Assembly (NCBI GenBank): GCA_030062745.1
Contig: CP099841.1
Span: forward strand, 7,127,001-7,191,000
DNA from: Capitulum mitella
Taxonomy: Eukaryota; Arthropoda; Thecostraca; Pollicipedomorpha; Pollicipedidae
Direction of reading: 5' to 3'
Length of the DNA stretch: 64,000 nucleotides
Notes under the pieces: model-generated
The model's input: only the letters and a program-made list of their open reading frames with translations
Database searches by the model: none
Told to the model about the DNA's origin: nothing
In this document: one piece after another, positions 1 to 13,054 of the stretch
How the letters are laid out: the number at the start of each line of letters is the position of its first letter
Numbering within the stretch: the first letter of the stretch is position 1
Position numbers and translations under genes: made by a program

Positions 1-462
1 AGCGTATTGAGCGAATCACGTCAGGAAAAACATGAACGAAAACATGCTGAGAAAAGGCTTCAAACTATACCGCAGTACGAAGGACTCTTACTTTTTAGTT
101 CAGTCCCACATATAAATATTGTCAGCCTTGATCATTGCTTCGGGACAATGCCTTTCTCTAGAACAGAACATGTAACACTCCAGAATATCACAGAATATTC
201 GTCCCTTTAACACAAACACACAAAATGATCTTTCAGCGCCTGTATTTCTAGGACATATGAGGCGTACAAGGCAAAAAGAAAAGGCTGACAATTTTCCATC
301 ATTTAACTCGTGAAAAACCATTGCGTTAACAGTGAAAATCATTTATAAGCCTTATTAATAAGCGATTCACAAAACACACAGTTCCTTACGTTTGTGTTGG
401 AAAACTGGAACAAAACGTATAAATGGGCGATAAGGGGAAATCTGGAACTGCATCCATCACAT
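1..462. other. 3' flank of prefoldin 3, no gene seen
   Basis: AT-rich sequence just downstream of the prefoldin 3 stop codon on the minus strand, so it probably holds that gene's 3' UTR. I find no canonical AATAAA on the minus strand and no poly(A) tract. No convincing reading frame is present on either strand. Confidence 0.4.
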
Positions 463-1026
463 TTACAACGTCGCTGTCGCAGTCTTCGCGGCTTGTCGCC
501 GCTTGACATCCCAGTTGTAGACCCTTGCCATGTTGACCTCCACTGTAGTAAACTGGTCTCTCAGAAAGTCCAGATCGTGGTCCACCTGACTCAGGTTCTT
601 TTGGGCGTTGCTGAGGTTATCTGACAGCAATTCGTTGGCGTCATCCAGGGAATACTCCAGCATCACGTTCGCACCCAACCAGAGACACACAGTATCAGAG
701 GGTGCTGTTTCAGCCTTCGCGTAGACCTGGTCTGAAAGCAGAAAGTGACACGATATGGCACCTGCTTTGCCCTTATTTTCTTGCATTTGCCGCACAATCT
801 TCAAAGATCCCTCGATGTCTGGGATCTGCGACTTCAGTCGCTTTCTTCTTGACATGAGATTCAGTTCCATGAACTTGTATTTCTGATGCTGTTCTTCTAA
901 TCTCTTCAATATTTTTTCCACTGTAACATCTGATCCTTGCTCCTTCATGAAACTGTCAACATCTTCCAGAAACTGGGCTTCTGGTATCCCAGCATACGAT
1001 TTAGGGGACTTCTTTTCTTCTGACAT
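463..1026 (-). CDS. VBP1: Prefoldin subunit 3 (VBP1-like), single exon
   Basis: Alpha-type subunit of the hexameric prefoldin chaperone, which passes unfolded actin and tubulin to the cytosolic chaperonin CCT. The frame is 187 residues from a true ATG to TAA; the human protein is about 197. Near the N-terminus it reads GIPEAQFLEDVDSFMKEQ, followed by a helical segment with KYKFMELNL, a central hairpin region with VCLWLGANVMLEY, and a C-terminal helix with DLDFLRDQFTTVEVNMARVYNWDVKRR cut here for length after its key run, LRDQFTTVEVNMARVYNW. These are hallmarks of the subunit 3 family. No intron interrupts the frame, whereas most animal orthologues have several, so this may be an intron-loss gene or an intact retrocopy. 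I see no poly(A) tail or target-site duplication that would prove a retrocopy. Identity is very secure. Confidence 0.95.
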   Translation of the reverse strand: MSEEKKSPKSYAGIPEAQFLEDVDSFMKEQGSDVTVEKILKRLEEQHQKYKFMELNLMSRRKRLKSQIPDIEGSLKIVRQMQENKGKAGAISCHFLLSDQVYAKAETAPSDTVCLWLGANVMLEYSLDDANELLSDNLSNAQKNLSQVDHDLDFLRDQFTTVEVNMARVYNWDVKRRQAAKTATATL

Positions 1027-4000
1027 CTCGAAATGCTTCTTTTATATTTTCAGCTTCAATTGCAGGCTTGTCTAAAGCTTTCCTAAAACAAACAAAACAT
1101 ATGTCAGCGTCGAAGATAATGTTTCTTTTTCATCATGTCTTTGGATCTGATATATCCCAGTGGCAGACAATGGTAGCTTATTTCAAACTGAAACATTTGT
1201 TATCCTGCAAACTTTCCATTTTTGCCTGGCGCAAAACCACCAAATTCCTAAAGTTCGAAAGTACAAAAGTCGTGAACAAGAAATGTGATGATGTACACGA
1301 ATCAGGGCTCTCGTATGGCTGCTGGTGATTGTAACACAGGTGTTAACGCACGGATGCTCTCACATGAAAATTCGAAAGGGGAAAACCAATGGCGCAGGAA
1401 GTATGCTGAAGTTGAGGGCGCATGTTGTACCTCCCCTCCCTCCTACCAAAACTACTCAGACTGGGGGCACTTTATTGTTGGCTTCTGGTTTTCCCTTTTT
1501 TCGAAGAGTTAATCATCTTTGTTAAACTTTTTGTTCATGACCGGACAGCAGTGCCCCAGCTGAAATGCTGGCAGGGGCATCGGCCCCCTATCGCAACGTA
1601 CCCCAGAAAGACGAACCTGGTTAATATGTTATCACTGTAATGTAGGCTGCAAACGCAGAGGTTGTAATCCCACCATCTGTTGTACACATCTATATTTCAT
1701 GCCTCACCAAGCATAAAAAGTGGGGAGAGGGAGCAGAACGAGTATGAAAGAGCATGTTTGCCGGGGGGAGGCCTGAAGGGATAAGGCTTCATACAGCCAG
1801 TGATCAGGTCTCTAGAAACGACTTCAATCATGGCGCTAAATTTCATACATTAGCGTACCTGCATGTTATTCAACTGCGCATCATCAGCCAAATGAAAGAA
1901 AACCTGAAGAAGTTCTGCAACAACCATAAGTGGAACTTTCTGCATCAGCAAACATTAAGGCAACAGTCTGCAGCTCTAGGCAACAATAAGTCTTCATTTT
2001 GTCCTGCTCCCGCCCTAAACCGGGTCTTTTACGCCTGGTACAAAGTCCCACGTACGGCCCCCTCGAGCCCCCATGCAGGCATTCAGCAGAAAAGCTGTGA
2101 AGCCCTGTTTTCTACGCGTTCCTGTTCGGCGCGCCTACATTTGTCCGTCGCATACCTGTAGCCCAGGTCAACCCAATGTAAGGCATATTTTATCGTATTT
2201 ATTTTATCATATCGTACGCTTGGGCCCTTAATGCGTGCCAACTTAATGCCAGCAGGGAGTTCAGCGTCTGCGTCAACAAGCGGTTTCGCGTTGTTGTAGA
2301 ATTGGCATTCATGGTCGAAAATCCTCGGTCGCATGAATGCGAACATGGGTTCCGGGCAGGTCGGTCCAGGTTCCTGAACAGAAACGCCCGCCCTGCCGCC
2401 GCTGCAACGTGACCACCGGCCGGCGACGAGAGGCTTCACGGGCGGCCGGGCTGGCAGACAGGCGTAAATTAAGTTTCGGAAAATATTTAAAGGAGCGAAA
2501 TCCCCCAGTTCCCCCTTGCTCTTTCGAGGAAATCTGAAGAGGGAAACCATAATTTTGAAGGGGAAATCCTCCATTCCCCCTCTCTTAAAAGTATTCCTGT
2601 GTTGATGGTTCCCTGGATTCTGATTTATATGCACTTTGACCCTGGATTGCCATTGTCAGATGGCCCTGAATTGGTTACAATATGCCTTATACGTCCGTTG
2701 CTGTGAAAATGTACCAGGGCTCATGAATATACGTAAGAGCATAAGATTGAAAGAAAATCCTGAAGCTATGGAACTTTGGTACCAAATGTAAAGTTCGAAA
2801 CCTAAAACCTACCCGAGAATTTTCAACACCTTCATATGTTTTTTTTGCGTAGGTTATGTTTCGTACACAAATGTTTTGCAAGCAGGGGACTAGCGTACCT
2901 GTACGTTATTACAAACATTAACCCACCACTGACTTGGGGGAGGGCGCGTTTAACGCTCCTTCTGGCACATTTCTTAGATATATCCCAAACAAATAAATTC
3001 AGCGCCCTGAAGCTTTCAGCACCTTCTCTTATTAACAAAAATTTGGGAACGAAGTAACCTTAGATGATCATCAGTGACGTCATAAAGGCAATCATGCTTT
3101 GCGATTCGGCGTCCAATTTTACTCCATCACCGTACTGTCCATGCCCTTACAATGTATGGTGACTGTGGCTGGCACTGTGCATCAGCAAGACCTGAGTTCA
3201 ATTTGGAGCACGTGTGATATCATGCTAATCCCAGGTCAAATATGCATTTTCCATTTCCCGGGCCCAGCGAGAAAACATTTGAGAGAAGGAAGTGAATTAA
3301 CTGATTTTTGGTTACGACCAGATATATCATCGAATTTTCTTGCAACAAACTGCATGTACGGCTTGCACAGTAGGTTCTTACTATATTGTCATGAAGTGGT
3401 GGCGTCTGTTTGACGTTCTGGATGGCTGGTGTGAAGATATCGGCCTTTGCAATGCTGTGCAACAATTCGTGAAGATATGCGACATGGGAAAAACTGACTT
3501 GAAAAGCCATCCAAAGATGTCAAATGCTAGCCTGTTCGTATTATCCAGAGTTCGAAATTAAAAAAAAAATGTTCCAATGTTGCATATGCGCGGTAATTTG
3601 AGCCACTGCCAGGTTTATTTGTGCCTAAGGCTCTTTAAAGAAGTATTCTTAAAATCTCCGTGTAAAATGAACCAGGTAACACGTATTGCATGACACGACG
3701 TAACGAAGGTCATACTGAGCCCAAACTGTGACCTCGACGTTTGGCGACCTTAGGTTTTTTTGGCGTTCGAATATGTGACTGGGTTGCCAGGGACGTATCA
3801 CGAAAACTTCGGTCTCAGACCGCTTTTCATTGTGATTAGGCGACTCATGAGAAAACCGTCACTTTTCATGTTTGACCTGACTTGTGACGTCATCAGTAAC
3901 CAAGAGGTAAAAAATATATGTCACAGGACCGAAAGGTTCGGCGCTATCGACTGCCGTTTCAATCAGCCAAATCGGGCAATTGGCTCTCGAGAACGACCGG

Positions 4001-5999
4001 AGGCGGCGTTATACGCTCCCCCAGTCACTGACAGGTGGCAAAACATCCCAGTCAATGCCGGGTTAATTGCAGTGTACAGAAAGTTGCAGACCACTGTGTA
4101 CGCATACCAGCAGGTCTGGGCTCTGATTCAGCGTTGGAGTCATTTTGCACAGAGTCCTTCATGGACCTTCAGGGGAGCATTGTGAATGGTCAACTCCACG
4201 CCAGCAGAGGTGAAGCTTTTTGAAATCGAAGGTTGCACCTGAGATTTTGTCCAATTATTTTTACGAAATGGCATTTACCAAGTTAGCCAGTTCAGGACGG
4301 TAAATGACATTGTGGAGGAAGTAGCATCTCCGTTCGGCCAGCCCACCCTTTCGCCTTCGATATGCAAAGAGTGAGTACAAAATGCGCCCAACGCTCAGCT
4401 GGAGCAGGAGGCTGCACATCAGTATGCTAGGTAAATACGGTCTCATTATTTCATTGGAAGTAAAAAAGCCATTCCCAAAATAACAAACGCACAATTTTCA
4501 TGTTCAGACTTCCCTTTGGGTTAGCTGAAGATCTAGATTGTGGGTTTGTGTGGGCTTTTCTGGGTGGAATCTTTGTGTGGGGTGGACGCAACTTTTCAGA
4601 TCCGGCTTGCATGCCAAGGAGAGATTTCATTAGTAGCGTTGCCAAAGGAGGGTAGAGGTCAGTGGGGTTACCTTACCCAGAGGTTTCCAAAAATTGGCAA
4701 TTATTGCTAATGGTTCGCTGAAGACTGCGACAAAAAGTAAAATGAAGTGAATTTGCATTTTCAAGATCCCCAGGTGCGCTATTTCACGTCAATTTTACTT
4801 CATGGGCAAAAAATGTCAAGATCAATATGAAGTCTTTCTACTTTACACTTGACCCCCTGATAAATGCTATTGGTTTTTAGACTTCCAAAGAGTGGCAATT
4901 GTATTGGCACCTGTATTACGAACGCCCTAGCTATTTCGCGTGGTCTACATAGCACAAAACTTATAAGTGTTGCATGAAAAACAAATGGTGTTCGTCAGCA
5001 GCGTAGGCGAGCCAATGCCAACAAAAAGAACAATGCAAAATCTAGCAAATTTTAAACACATTTTACTGGTCTCCTGCATTTGCTCAATTTGATAAACTGC
5101 AATACATTTAGCTGACATAGTAAGGTAATGAGGCTCCACATGCATGCAATGCTAGCAAATATCAAATGATTGGTCTCATTCAAACACTGCAACAAATATT
5201 TAAAATCCATAAGAACAGTACGGCGCTCGATAAGAAACCTGTCATTAAAAACGCATCACCATCAACAACCTGGCAATATTTCATACCGGCAAGTAATATG
5301 TGATTCGCTGAATCTCGCTGCCTCCACAGATTAGTAAGACAAATGAATGCAAATGTGAAAATGTGCCCAAAGCCATGTAAAATATAAGCAATAATGCAAG
5401 GATAAAATTGAAATTCAGCAAATTCAGTTAACTCTAAAAACATCAAAACTTATTTCGATATTTTTGTCTTCTAATCGACTATGGTGGAATATTACATTCA
5501 ACTGTGGATGAAATATACATTCAACATGATCATCAAGAGCATCAGTCAACAATACGAGCCTAAACCTCCACTGGACGAACGAATTTCCACCCACGCGTCG
5601 GACGAGGGGGACGGATAGTTGCCACCCCGACCATTTCGCTCCAAACTGGGATAAAGAGTTGCAATAAAACGAGCATGTTGCTCTTTTCTTCCTCATTCGA
5701 ATGAAACCTGATTTCACCCCTACAGACCACCTGATGACTTCCCCGCTCACTGGGCATGAGGGTAACTCATTGTTTGCCCTCTCTGCTGCCACAGCCGTAA
5801 TTGACATTACGGCCAGTCAACCATGCTTTTGAAGCGACATGTTTTTCAATGTGATCAGTTGGTGTAGACAATGGTCGTTTTATGTTTGGGACAACACCAG
5901 ACCAATGAAAGGTCAAACAGCATTGCCATATTCCATGATGCTGCTACTGCCAAAAATAATGTTTCACTACGAGAATACAGTTGTGTTCACCAAGCGGAA
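1027..5999. other. Intergenic, no gene seen
   Basis: Ordinary AT-rich DNA with normal CpG content. The many short frames show no recognisable domain or splice-consistent exon. A sequence resembling the 3' end of the TTAA-flanked family described at 49235, a short inverted-repeat-like terminus followed by TTAA, lies near 4057-4066, but no matching left end was found. The 5' UTR of prefoldin 3 presumably occupies the first part. Confidence 0.5.
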
Positions 6000-8269
6000 C
6001 AAAAATAGTTACCATTACTGAAATGAACCACAAAAACTATCTGGAAATTGATTTAATGATTTTGTGACAGATCAGATCAGTGACCCAACTGACTCTGGAA
6101 AGACCACTGGCCTTTAAAATCCCACCATACTGCATCATGTAATCCAAAACAGTCCTGTGTCAGCAAATTGCCCCACATCTCATCAGACTTCTAAGAAAGA
6201 AGTAAAGACATTGATATGGTCAAGAAAAATGGCCTCCAAACCCTGAAGAATGGTGGTATTACTCAGTAGCCTGACATGGCCTAGTGATACATTTTTCACT
6301 GAAAAGATGTGGATAGGATGGATAGTCATCACTTCCAAACATCAGGCTCTTGACATGGGTCATTTGCTGGTTGTCTAAGAAGAATTTGAAGCAGACTTAA
6401 TGGCAGCACTACAAAAACTCATTTCATGAAAACGTCTTGGACCTTAAAATCAGGACACTGCAATAATCACATGCAGAATGGAAGAAATGAAATGTCTGAA
6501 ATACATCTAAAAGTACAATGTGCTTACCAGACATGGATTATGGATGTATCTGTATGTGTATGCCACATATGTGTAATGTATGAACAATAATTAATATTCA
6601 CCTTTTCTGTGCTTTATGGCAAATACATATCCAATAACCCTGATTGGGCAGCTGATGCACACACCAACAGTTCATACTGAAGGAAGACACAAATTGTTCT
6701 GAAAAGCTCTGAAATATCTGAAGTGCCAATGATACTAAAATATGCTCTGAAAGGCTCTGTCATATCTGAAATCACAAAGTTGCTCCACACAAAAAAAATA
6801 ATTAATCTCCACAAATTGCACTTTAGTATTGGAAGGATATTCCAGGCCACACAGATCACTCCAGAATACTACCAATATCAGGCACCAGGTTCACAAGGTA
6901 TTATCTGGGAATGAGTAAAATAAATGGTCTGAAATTGTTTCTTATTCATGATGTCATATTCAGTATGTCCATTAGCTATTATGCATAAAACATGGCCTCT
7001 GTAATAGAGAAAAACTGGCTGAAAGGCACATCATTGTTCAATGCCTTATTTTCACTGTCTCAGAATCCAACATTTGCATGGACCCCAGGGGTAAATTCAA
7101 GCTTTAGAAGACTGTGACAAAAAAATCAACTTTACAAAGATTTCAAATGAATTAGTCAACAGATCTATAATTTCCACAATGAAAAATGAGCAACTTTTAT
7201 GGTTTCTATACCTCCATTATAAACAAAAAGGACATGTAAATGATTCCTGTACTGATGTATTCAGCAATGAAACCATACAGGTTTATTCAGAACTAAATCC
7301 TTATTTAAAGAGCAAGACTTAGCATTCAAAAATGGCACATCAGAGCACAACATACAAAGACAATTGTGGGCAATGGTTCCTAGATCAGGGTCATTTTCCC
7401 CAACCCAGCACACTGGGTTACTGCCCTCCTGAATCCTCCAAAATGATCAAAATGCATGTTTTTGGGTCCAAAGATTCATGTACTGGTATAGATGGGGACT
7501 ATCCATGTACAGTACTGAGATAAAACCTTATTTTCCAGTCTATTACAACAATTTTCCTTATATCTTAATATCTGCAAGAAAACAAATTTTAAGGTGTAAT
7601 CTCAACTATTAAATTAGCAGCATTGTTAACCATATGTATGTACAAGTGTGCATCCACATTTTTAAGCCAGACACACAACACAGAGTGATACACAGATGAT
7701 GGTGAGGTTTGCATATGTGACAGGCTCAGTCTTTGTCATCATCTACTGCACAATTTAATGCCACTGAAATGTTGGTGTCAGTCACAGCATGTGTGAGAAG
7801 GAAGGCATGTTTCCAGACATTTAACAATGAGAACCCATTTGACTTTCCAAACATACCTCACATACTCAAAACCCTTAACCCATACATGGCATACATCCAG
7901 TCATTATTAAAGACACAGAAAATTTTCAGACTTCTAAATTTCAACTTGGTTTTGACATTAAAACTGAGCCACTGAAAACATGAACATACAAGAACACATA
8001 AAAGTAAGGACATATAATTTGGCAATATGTCAAATTTGCACCTTCTCACAGACCACTTTTGCTATCTTTCCCACACAGGAGAGTGCATAACTTCCCTTTG
8101 AAAGAAAGAAATGGCAACACTACCAATATCATTTATGAAGCAAACAGAAATAAAAGAAGGAAATTCAGTTTTACCATAAACAAATGTCATCACACCATTG
8201 TGTTTACAATGCCTTTGCTTCAAGGATGTCCAATGTACTGCATAACATTTGACAACATCAATGGTATAG

Positions 8270-8445
8270 AATACAAGAGGCTGCAAGCCAATAACAGGGC
8301 ATTCATGGGATGTAATATAGCACAGAAGGTGCAACCCCAATGCTGCGCCAGAGGCACAGCATCGGATACTAGAGGCTGCATGCTAATAAAGGGTGCAATC
8401 AGACTTGGTTCTGTCCAACAGAGGTTAGGCTGTACATCTGAACAG
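8270..8445. mobile_element. CpG-decayed fragment of foldback family Y
   Basis: Aligns by eye with the repeat unit at about 30060-30170 (GATACTAGAGGC, then the GACTTGGTTC and TCCAACA..GAGGTTAGG segments). Where the 30 kb copy has CpG, this copy mostly has TpG or CpA: GGCCGATAAG is GGCTAATAAA-like here, and ATCGGACTT is ATCAGACTT. It lies inside the CpG-poor block. Confidence 0.65.
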
Positions 8446-8460
8446 GTTGGGTTGTGAAGG

Positions 8461-8540
8461 ATTGGAAAAGGTTAGGTTGGATTGGATTAGGTTAAGTTAG
8501 GTTAGGCTAGGCTAGGCTAGGTTAGGTCAGCTGAGTTGGG
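8461..8540 (+). repeat. Degenerate TTAGG-type run
   Basis: A short run of GGTTAGG, GGCTAGG and GGATTGG variants resembling the arthropod telomere repeat. It follows directly from the GAGGTTAGG end of the family Y fragment. It may therefore be a local expansion of transposon sequence and not a relic telomere. Confidence 0.6.
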
Positions 8541-8890
8541 TTAAGTATTTTGTTAGTCCTGTTTATTATCTATTAAGTTTGACTGTACTGATCATGTCAT
8601 CAGTCCAAAACACCTCAACCTAGGAAAGTGCCCTTTTAATTTGTTACTGGAGAATCCCAGCAGAAATCAAAGAAGTAACATGATAGTCAGTGATAAATGG
8701 CATGATGATATTACTTGACAATTTTTCACATTCCTCATCTTGGAATGCTATCATGCAGCACTGTATTGCAAGTGTTTGCCTTACAACTGTCTGCTATATC
8801 ATTTTTTAACATTCATTCCATTTTTTGCTGGAAAATAGCACTTGGTGGAAATGTGCTGCATGACCCATAACCTAATGCTTATTTGGCCAC

Positions 8891-11770
8891 TCTAAATTTC
8901 GGGGAATTCATAATAATCTACAAAAAAAACGTTTCATATGTTTTTTAACTTATAATAAAACGTTACGTCTTGAAGTTTTAAGCTGCTTGGCTGTAGGCCC
9001 GAAAGCTATCTGAGACATCTATTAATATCGTTAAGATCTACCATAAGGATAGGCAAACTAATAATTACATATAACTTCAAGACACAAACAGTATAAAACC
9101 AGATGTTACCGGCGACTAACAGATAGCACACACCGGGCACACCTTCACTCGCCGTTCGTTCCAGACGGTTATTCATTTGACGAATTTGACGAAGAGTACT
9201 AAAGCACGACACAGTATTTGGCGCTCTTGAGACATTTCCTTTGCTAAAAGGCAGTTGGCACTGGCAAAATATAATTTCTGCCACCACATGCCTTAAGGCC
9301 GAGGGGCTGTAATCTGAGGCAATGTTTCAGCCAACATCAAGAGGCAGCATTGTACCACTTATGTATTGGAGGGGTGTGAGAAAAGTGCCGCCCATTACTT
9401 AGCTTAGTTTGTTGAGTAGGCCTTTAAGGGTGAGCAGTTTGCCCCTTTAGTTAAAAATCATGTTCTCATTGATACCATCAGCAGAATAACCCAGACTTAT
9501 CCAATGGTTGCGCTTTGTGTTCCCCAAGACGTTCTCCGGAGCAAGTCCCACTTGAGAGCCCAGGTCCTTCCCGGATCTTATCTGAACTTGTCGGTGTTTA
9601 CATAGATTTGAAAGGTTAAAGATGTTAAGTACGCCCTAGGTGCCTTCTTACCCTACCAGCGGCTCGGTGATCAGTTGGGCCACCAAAAGGGATCTGGCCG
9701 TGCAACTATTGCTCCGCCTGCCACACGGTAGTTGCAACCCGGTTTAGATATGGATACGCGTTTACGGTAGACCAGTCCCGGCACCCCGCACGAAGGCGGG
9801 AAAGATCTATCACTCTTACAGTAATTTATTAAAACTGACTTTACGTTGTTTATCACATAAATCGTGTAACGTAAATGACAATCTTAGTATGAATGCACGA
9901 ACACGTACAGTGCAAAATGTCGAAACAAATTTTCAACACATCGGCATACACGAACAGTCACACGCACTAACACAAGGGTATCACATCGTAGTCGGCCTAA
10001 CCCTTTTTAGCCCTACCCGGGAGAAGCCACGGTACGGAGTGCCTCGATTTTTGGGCTAGCGCCATCGACATACGTCCACCTCAGCACACGCATGCGCGGG
10101 AGCCAGCCGCGCCGGCGCGAGCACCTGTTCCTGGCGGTCTCGGCGGCCGCGACTCTCGCTCACACGCACGCTACCCCGCGTCCCTCTGCCGCATGACGCC
10201 AACCAATATGTTCCGCACTGTGGCCATCTATATTCTACAAAGATTCTAAAGTTAAGGTTTATTTTTGGCAGCACCGGCGAAGCTTCAGGGGGTGGGGGCG
10301 GGGGGAGTGAGTTCGGCCTTCCTCTGGGCCCGCATCTTTTGTGAAAACCATTGCACATCGTCCTCCCAGCAGGCGGCTTTCGAATGATGTCAGCAGTACT
10401 GTGGTGCTGTGTTGGTGTGCAAATGTGGAACCGCGCGCGGTGTAAGTGCGCAAGCCGTCGGTTGGTGTCGGGGCAGGTCATCACCGACGACGCACCGCTG
10501 CGCAGGGCCAATTTGAACAAGTTAACTGGGGGAACAATCCTCACCAGTGAGCGCCAAACTTCCCCTCCCCCAGTGCACAGCGAAATCTCCCAAGTGAAAA
10601 CGTTGTTTTGCTAGGAACTCACGATCGACCAGGCCTTTGACGCGTTTCAGGCAGAGACTGTAGATGGCATACATGTATGTGAGGCAGCTCTTTGTGGATA
10701 AAGAGATGAAAACGGAAAATGAACACACAACTGTTTTTTTTTCTTTTTTGCTAAAAAACGCCAGACAGGTTTCAAATTCCATCAGCTAGAATTTCATTGG
10801 CGTAGATGCGTGCAAAGATTAGGGAAGGCTAATATATGGAACATAATATATTCGACAATCAAGAAGGACTGTTTGTGCTTATGAGAGTTGTACTGGATTC
10901 CGTTCTGACTTGTTCAATTTCATTAACTGCTGCGATCGCAAGCGAGGTAAAACAGATCGCACAAAAATACGGCAAATCCGGCTGGTGGACTCCTCAGATA
11001 AAGAAGCGGTTGCTGACGGCCTTTGGCTGGCTTGCACCCAACCATGTAACCCCCTAGGACATCTCGCGACACCTCTAGGTCCCCATGTATGCCACAAGAC
11101 GCGCAAGTGTTTCTGCGGCGCTCCGGCGACTGTTTTGGCCGTTTGTCATACCGCGCATCTAAAACCCTTTTTGCGCACGAATTTTTAATTCAAATTTAGT
11201 TTTGGGAGAAAAACTGATCGAATTGACCCCTGGGCCGCCCCAGGATTGCATTGCACTCTTCACAGCCAACAAACGGGTTCTGTTTGTTGAACCAAATGTC
11301 GGCAGTCTGGTCTCCGCAAAATTCCCACGCCAGTACCCCATCATCGCTCGATAGTTTCGCTGCGCACTTCAGTGTGGTTGCTCTTTAAAGGTTGATCAAA
11401 ATGCTCACAGTGCTGTTTTACAATCAAACTGAGTTTCCATGACTCTCGTCGGCCGCTTTGTCTGCCCATATGTCCCCGTGATGCGACATATCCCCTGCCC
11501 ATCGTGACGTAATGCGCGCTCGGAAGCACGTTAGCTTTGGGCAAGGTGCATCATGCTGTCTATTTCAATTGTAATGTGAAAGAGCGCAGCACGTTTCAAT
11601 CAGAATCTTTTTCTCCAGATTTGCATTTAATTCGCCTTTCATGCAGAGCGTTGGGTATGAAGCAGACACTGCCACATCTCTGCTCGGTTTTCGCTTTCCC
11701 GGGTTGGATATGCGCAAAATGATTTTTTATTCTATTTTGTCAATTTTGACGGTCAATTCTGTTCCCGTTG
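8891..11770. other. Intergenic, CpG-normal, no gene recognised
   Basis: CpG frequency returns to normal, with a GC-rich patch around 10050-10560. Frames in that patch are low-complexity and unlike any family I know. The patch could be a promoter, but no start or TATA box stands out. Confidence 0.4.
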
Positions 11771-11774
11771 GTGT

Positions 11775-12235
11775 CGGCAAGTCTTCCTCAGTGTCCCCAG
11801 ATCTCCATCCGTTTCAGTTGGTATCCTTCGGTCTAGCTCGGTCTCCAGTAGTCTCTGTTCGTTTCTCGTAGTTTCCATCAGCCCATCAGTCTCTCGGTAT
11901 CTCTAAAACTCGTTTCATGTCCATTGGCCTCTGTCGGTCTCAGTCTGTCTCCGTCGGTGTCTTTTTGGTCTTTACCTGTCTCCACCGCTCTCCACCGGTC
12001 TCCGTCGATCTCTGTCGATCCTTCAATCTTTGTTATTTTCTGCCGGTCTCCTCGTTGTCCCTCAGTCTCCACCACATTAACTTAGCATTTCTTTGTTTCC
12101 CACAGCCACTCGTTTCTACCTGTCTCTGTGTTTTCTTTCTGTTTTCGTCTCATTCCCTGTATCTGTGTCTGTCTTCCGATATCTGTCCGTCTCTGAGTAG
12201 CCTTGTTTGTGTTTGTCTGTCTACATTTGCATCTA
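11775..12235 (+). repeat. Degenerate CT-rich tandem array
   Basis: Many imperfect copies of a GTCGGTCTC / CCGTCGGTCTC / CACCGGTCTC-like unit of roughly 10-12 bases, blurring toward the end into CTGTGTCTGTCTT-type runs. The open frames across it are only translations of the repeat. Confidence 0.7.
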
Positions 12236-13050
12236 GCCGACCCTATATGCCTGTTATGGCGACATCTTTTAGTCCTGTGACGTTTTTGAAATCCCGAAAT
12301 GGGATGTAGCGTCAACGTCAAACCAAGGAGGACGGAATAATGCAAATTTTAGTTCAGAGCAAGAGCAACAGACCTGCAGTCGTGATTGGCAAAAAAAACA
12401 TGCAAAATGCGAAAAACAGACCTTTTTTGAACCGACCACGAGACACACCAGGTGGCTTAAACTGGCGTGTTCACGATTGATTGATGAGCACTGTGGCAGT
12501 ATTTTCAGCGGTATGCTCCCAATGGCGCAATCTTCAGTCAAACACAAGTATCTCGGAAGATGCCGATTTTGTGGAAAACTACGACTTTCACCGGTTTACT
12601 CGATGCGTCATAATAAAAGTTAGGTGAATTATGATCACATTATGACAATGCCAGAAGGATGAAAATCCATTTGTTCCCTTGATAATAGTTTTGTCAACGA
12701 TATCACCCTTCTTATCATCGCAATCACAGTGCAAAAACACGAAGAACTCGGGAACCGGAAATGCCTCCTCTTTGAGGGTGAGCAGCAGCTAACCCGTGTG
12801 ACAGACGAGGTCGACCCTATGGAATGGTATGCATTCAGTACCCTATGACGTGGGGCTGAGTAGTCGCTGAGTTGTTCAGCAACTCGTAACAAGTAAGGCC
12901 TAATTAAGTCTTCAATTATAATGTAACTAAAAATTAAATTTGCCTTACCACATTCTGTAAAACTTGCAAAACGGACTCTTTAGTGTTACTGTGGCAAGCA
13001 CGCGTCACGCGTTGGTCCCCCATATGTGCTGGTCCCCGCGCGCGGTGTTG
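12236..13050. other. Intergenic, nothing recognised
   Basis: Single-copy looking sequence of mixed composition. No splice-consistent exon, RNA gene or mobile element end was seen. Confidence 0.4.
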
Positions 13051-13054
13051 TACA

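Larger units (their letters stand above)
6000..8890. other. Block nearly devoid of CpG
   Basis: Reading through about 2.9 kb I find only three CpG dinucleotides, near 6432, 8346 and 8373, while TpG and CpA are abundant. Flanking DNA on both sides has normal CpG frequency. No convincing exon is visible; the longest open frames look random. Such depletion is the known footprint of long-term germline cytosine methylation, which in arthropods usually marks bodies of constitutively expressed genes. The block may therefore be an intron, UTR or non-coding transcript. That assignment is inference. Confidence 0.75.

Noticed and set aside
4040..4070. Possible right end of a family P2 element followed by TTAA
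   Set aside because: No matching left terminus or internal similarity was found upstream.
11775..12235. Possible protein frame of 130 codons (plus)
   Set aside because: It translates a CT-rich degenerate repeat.
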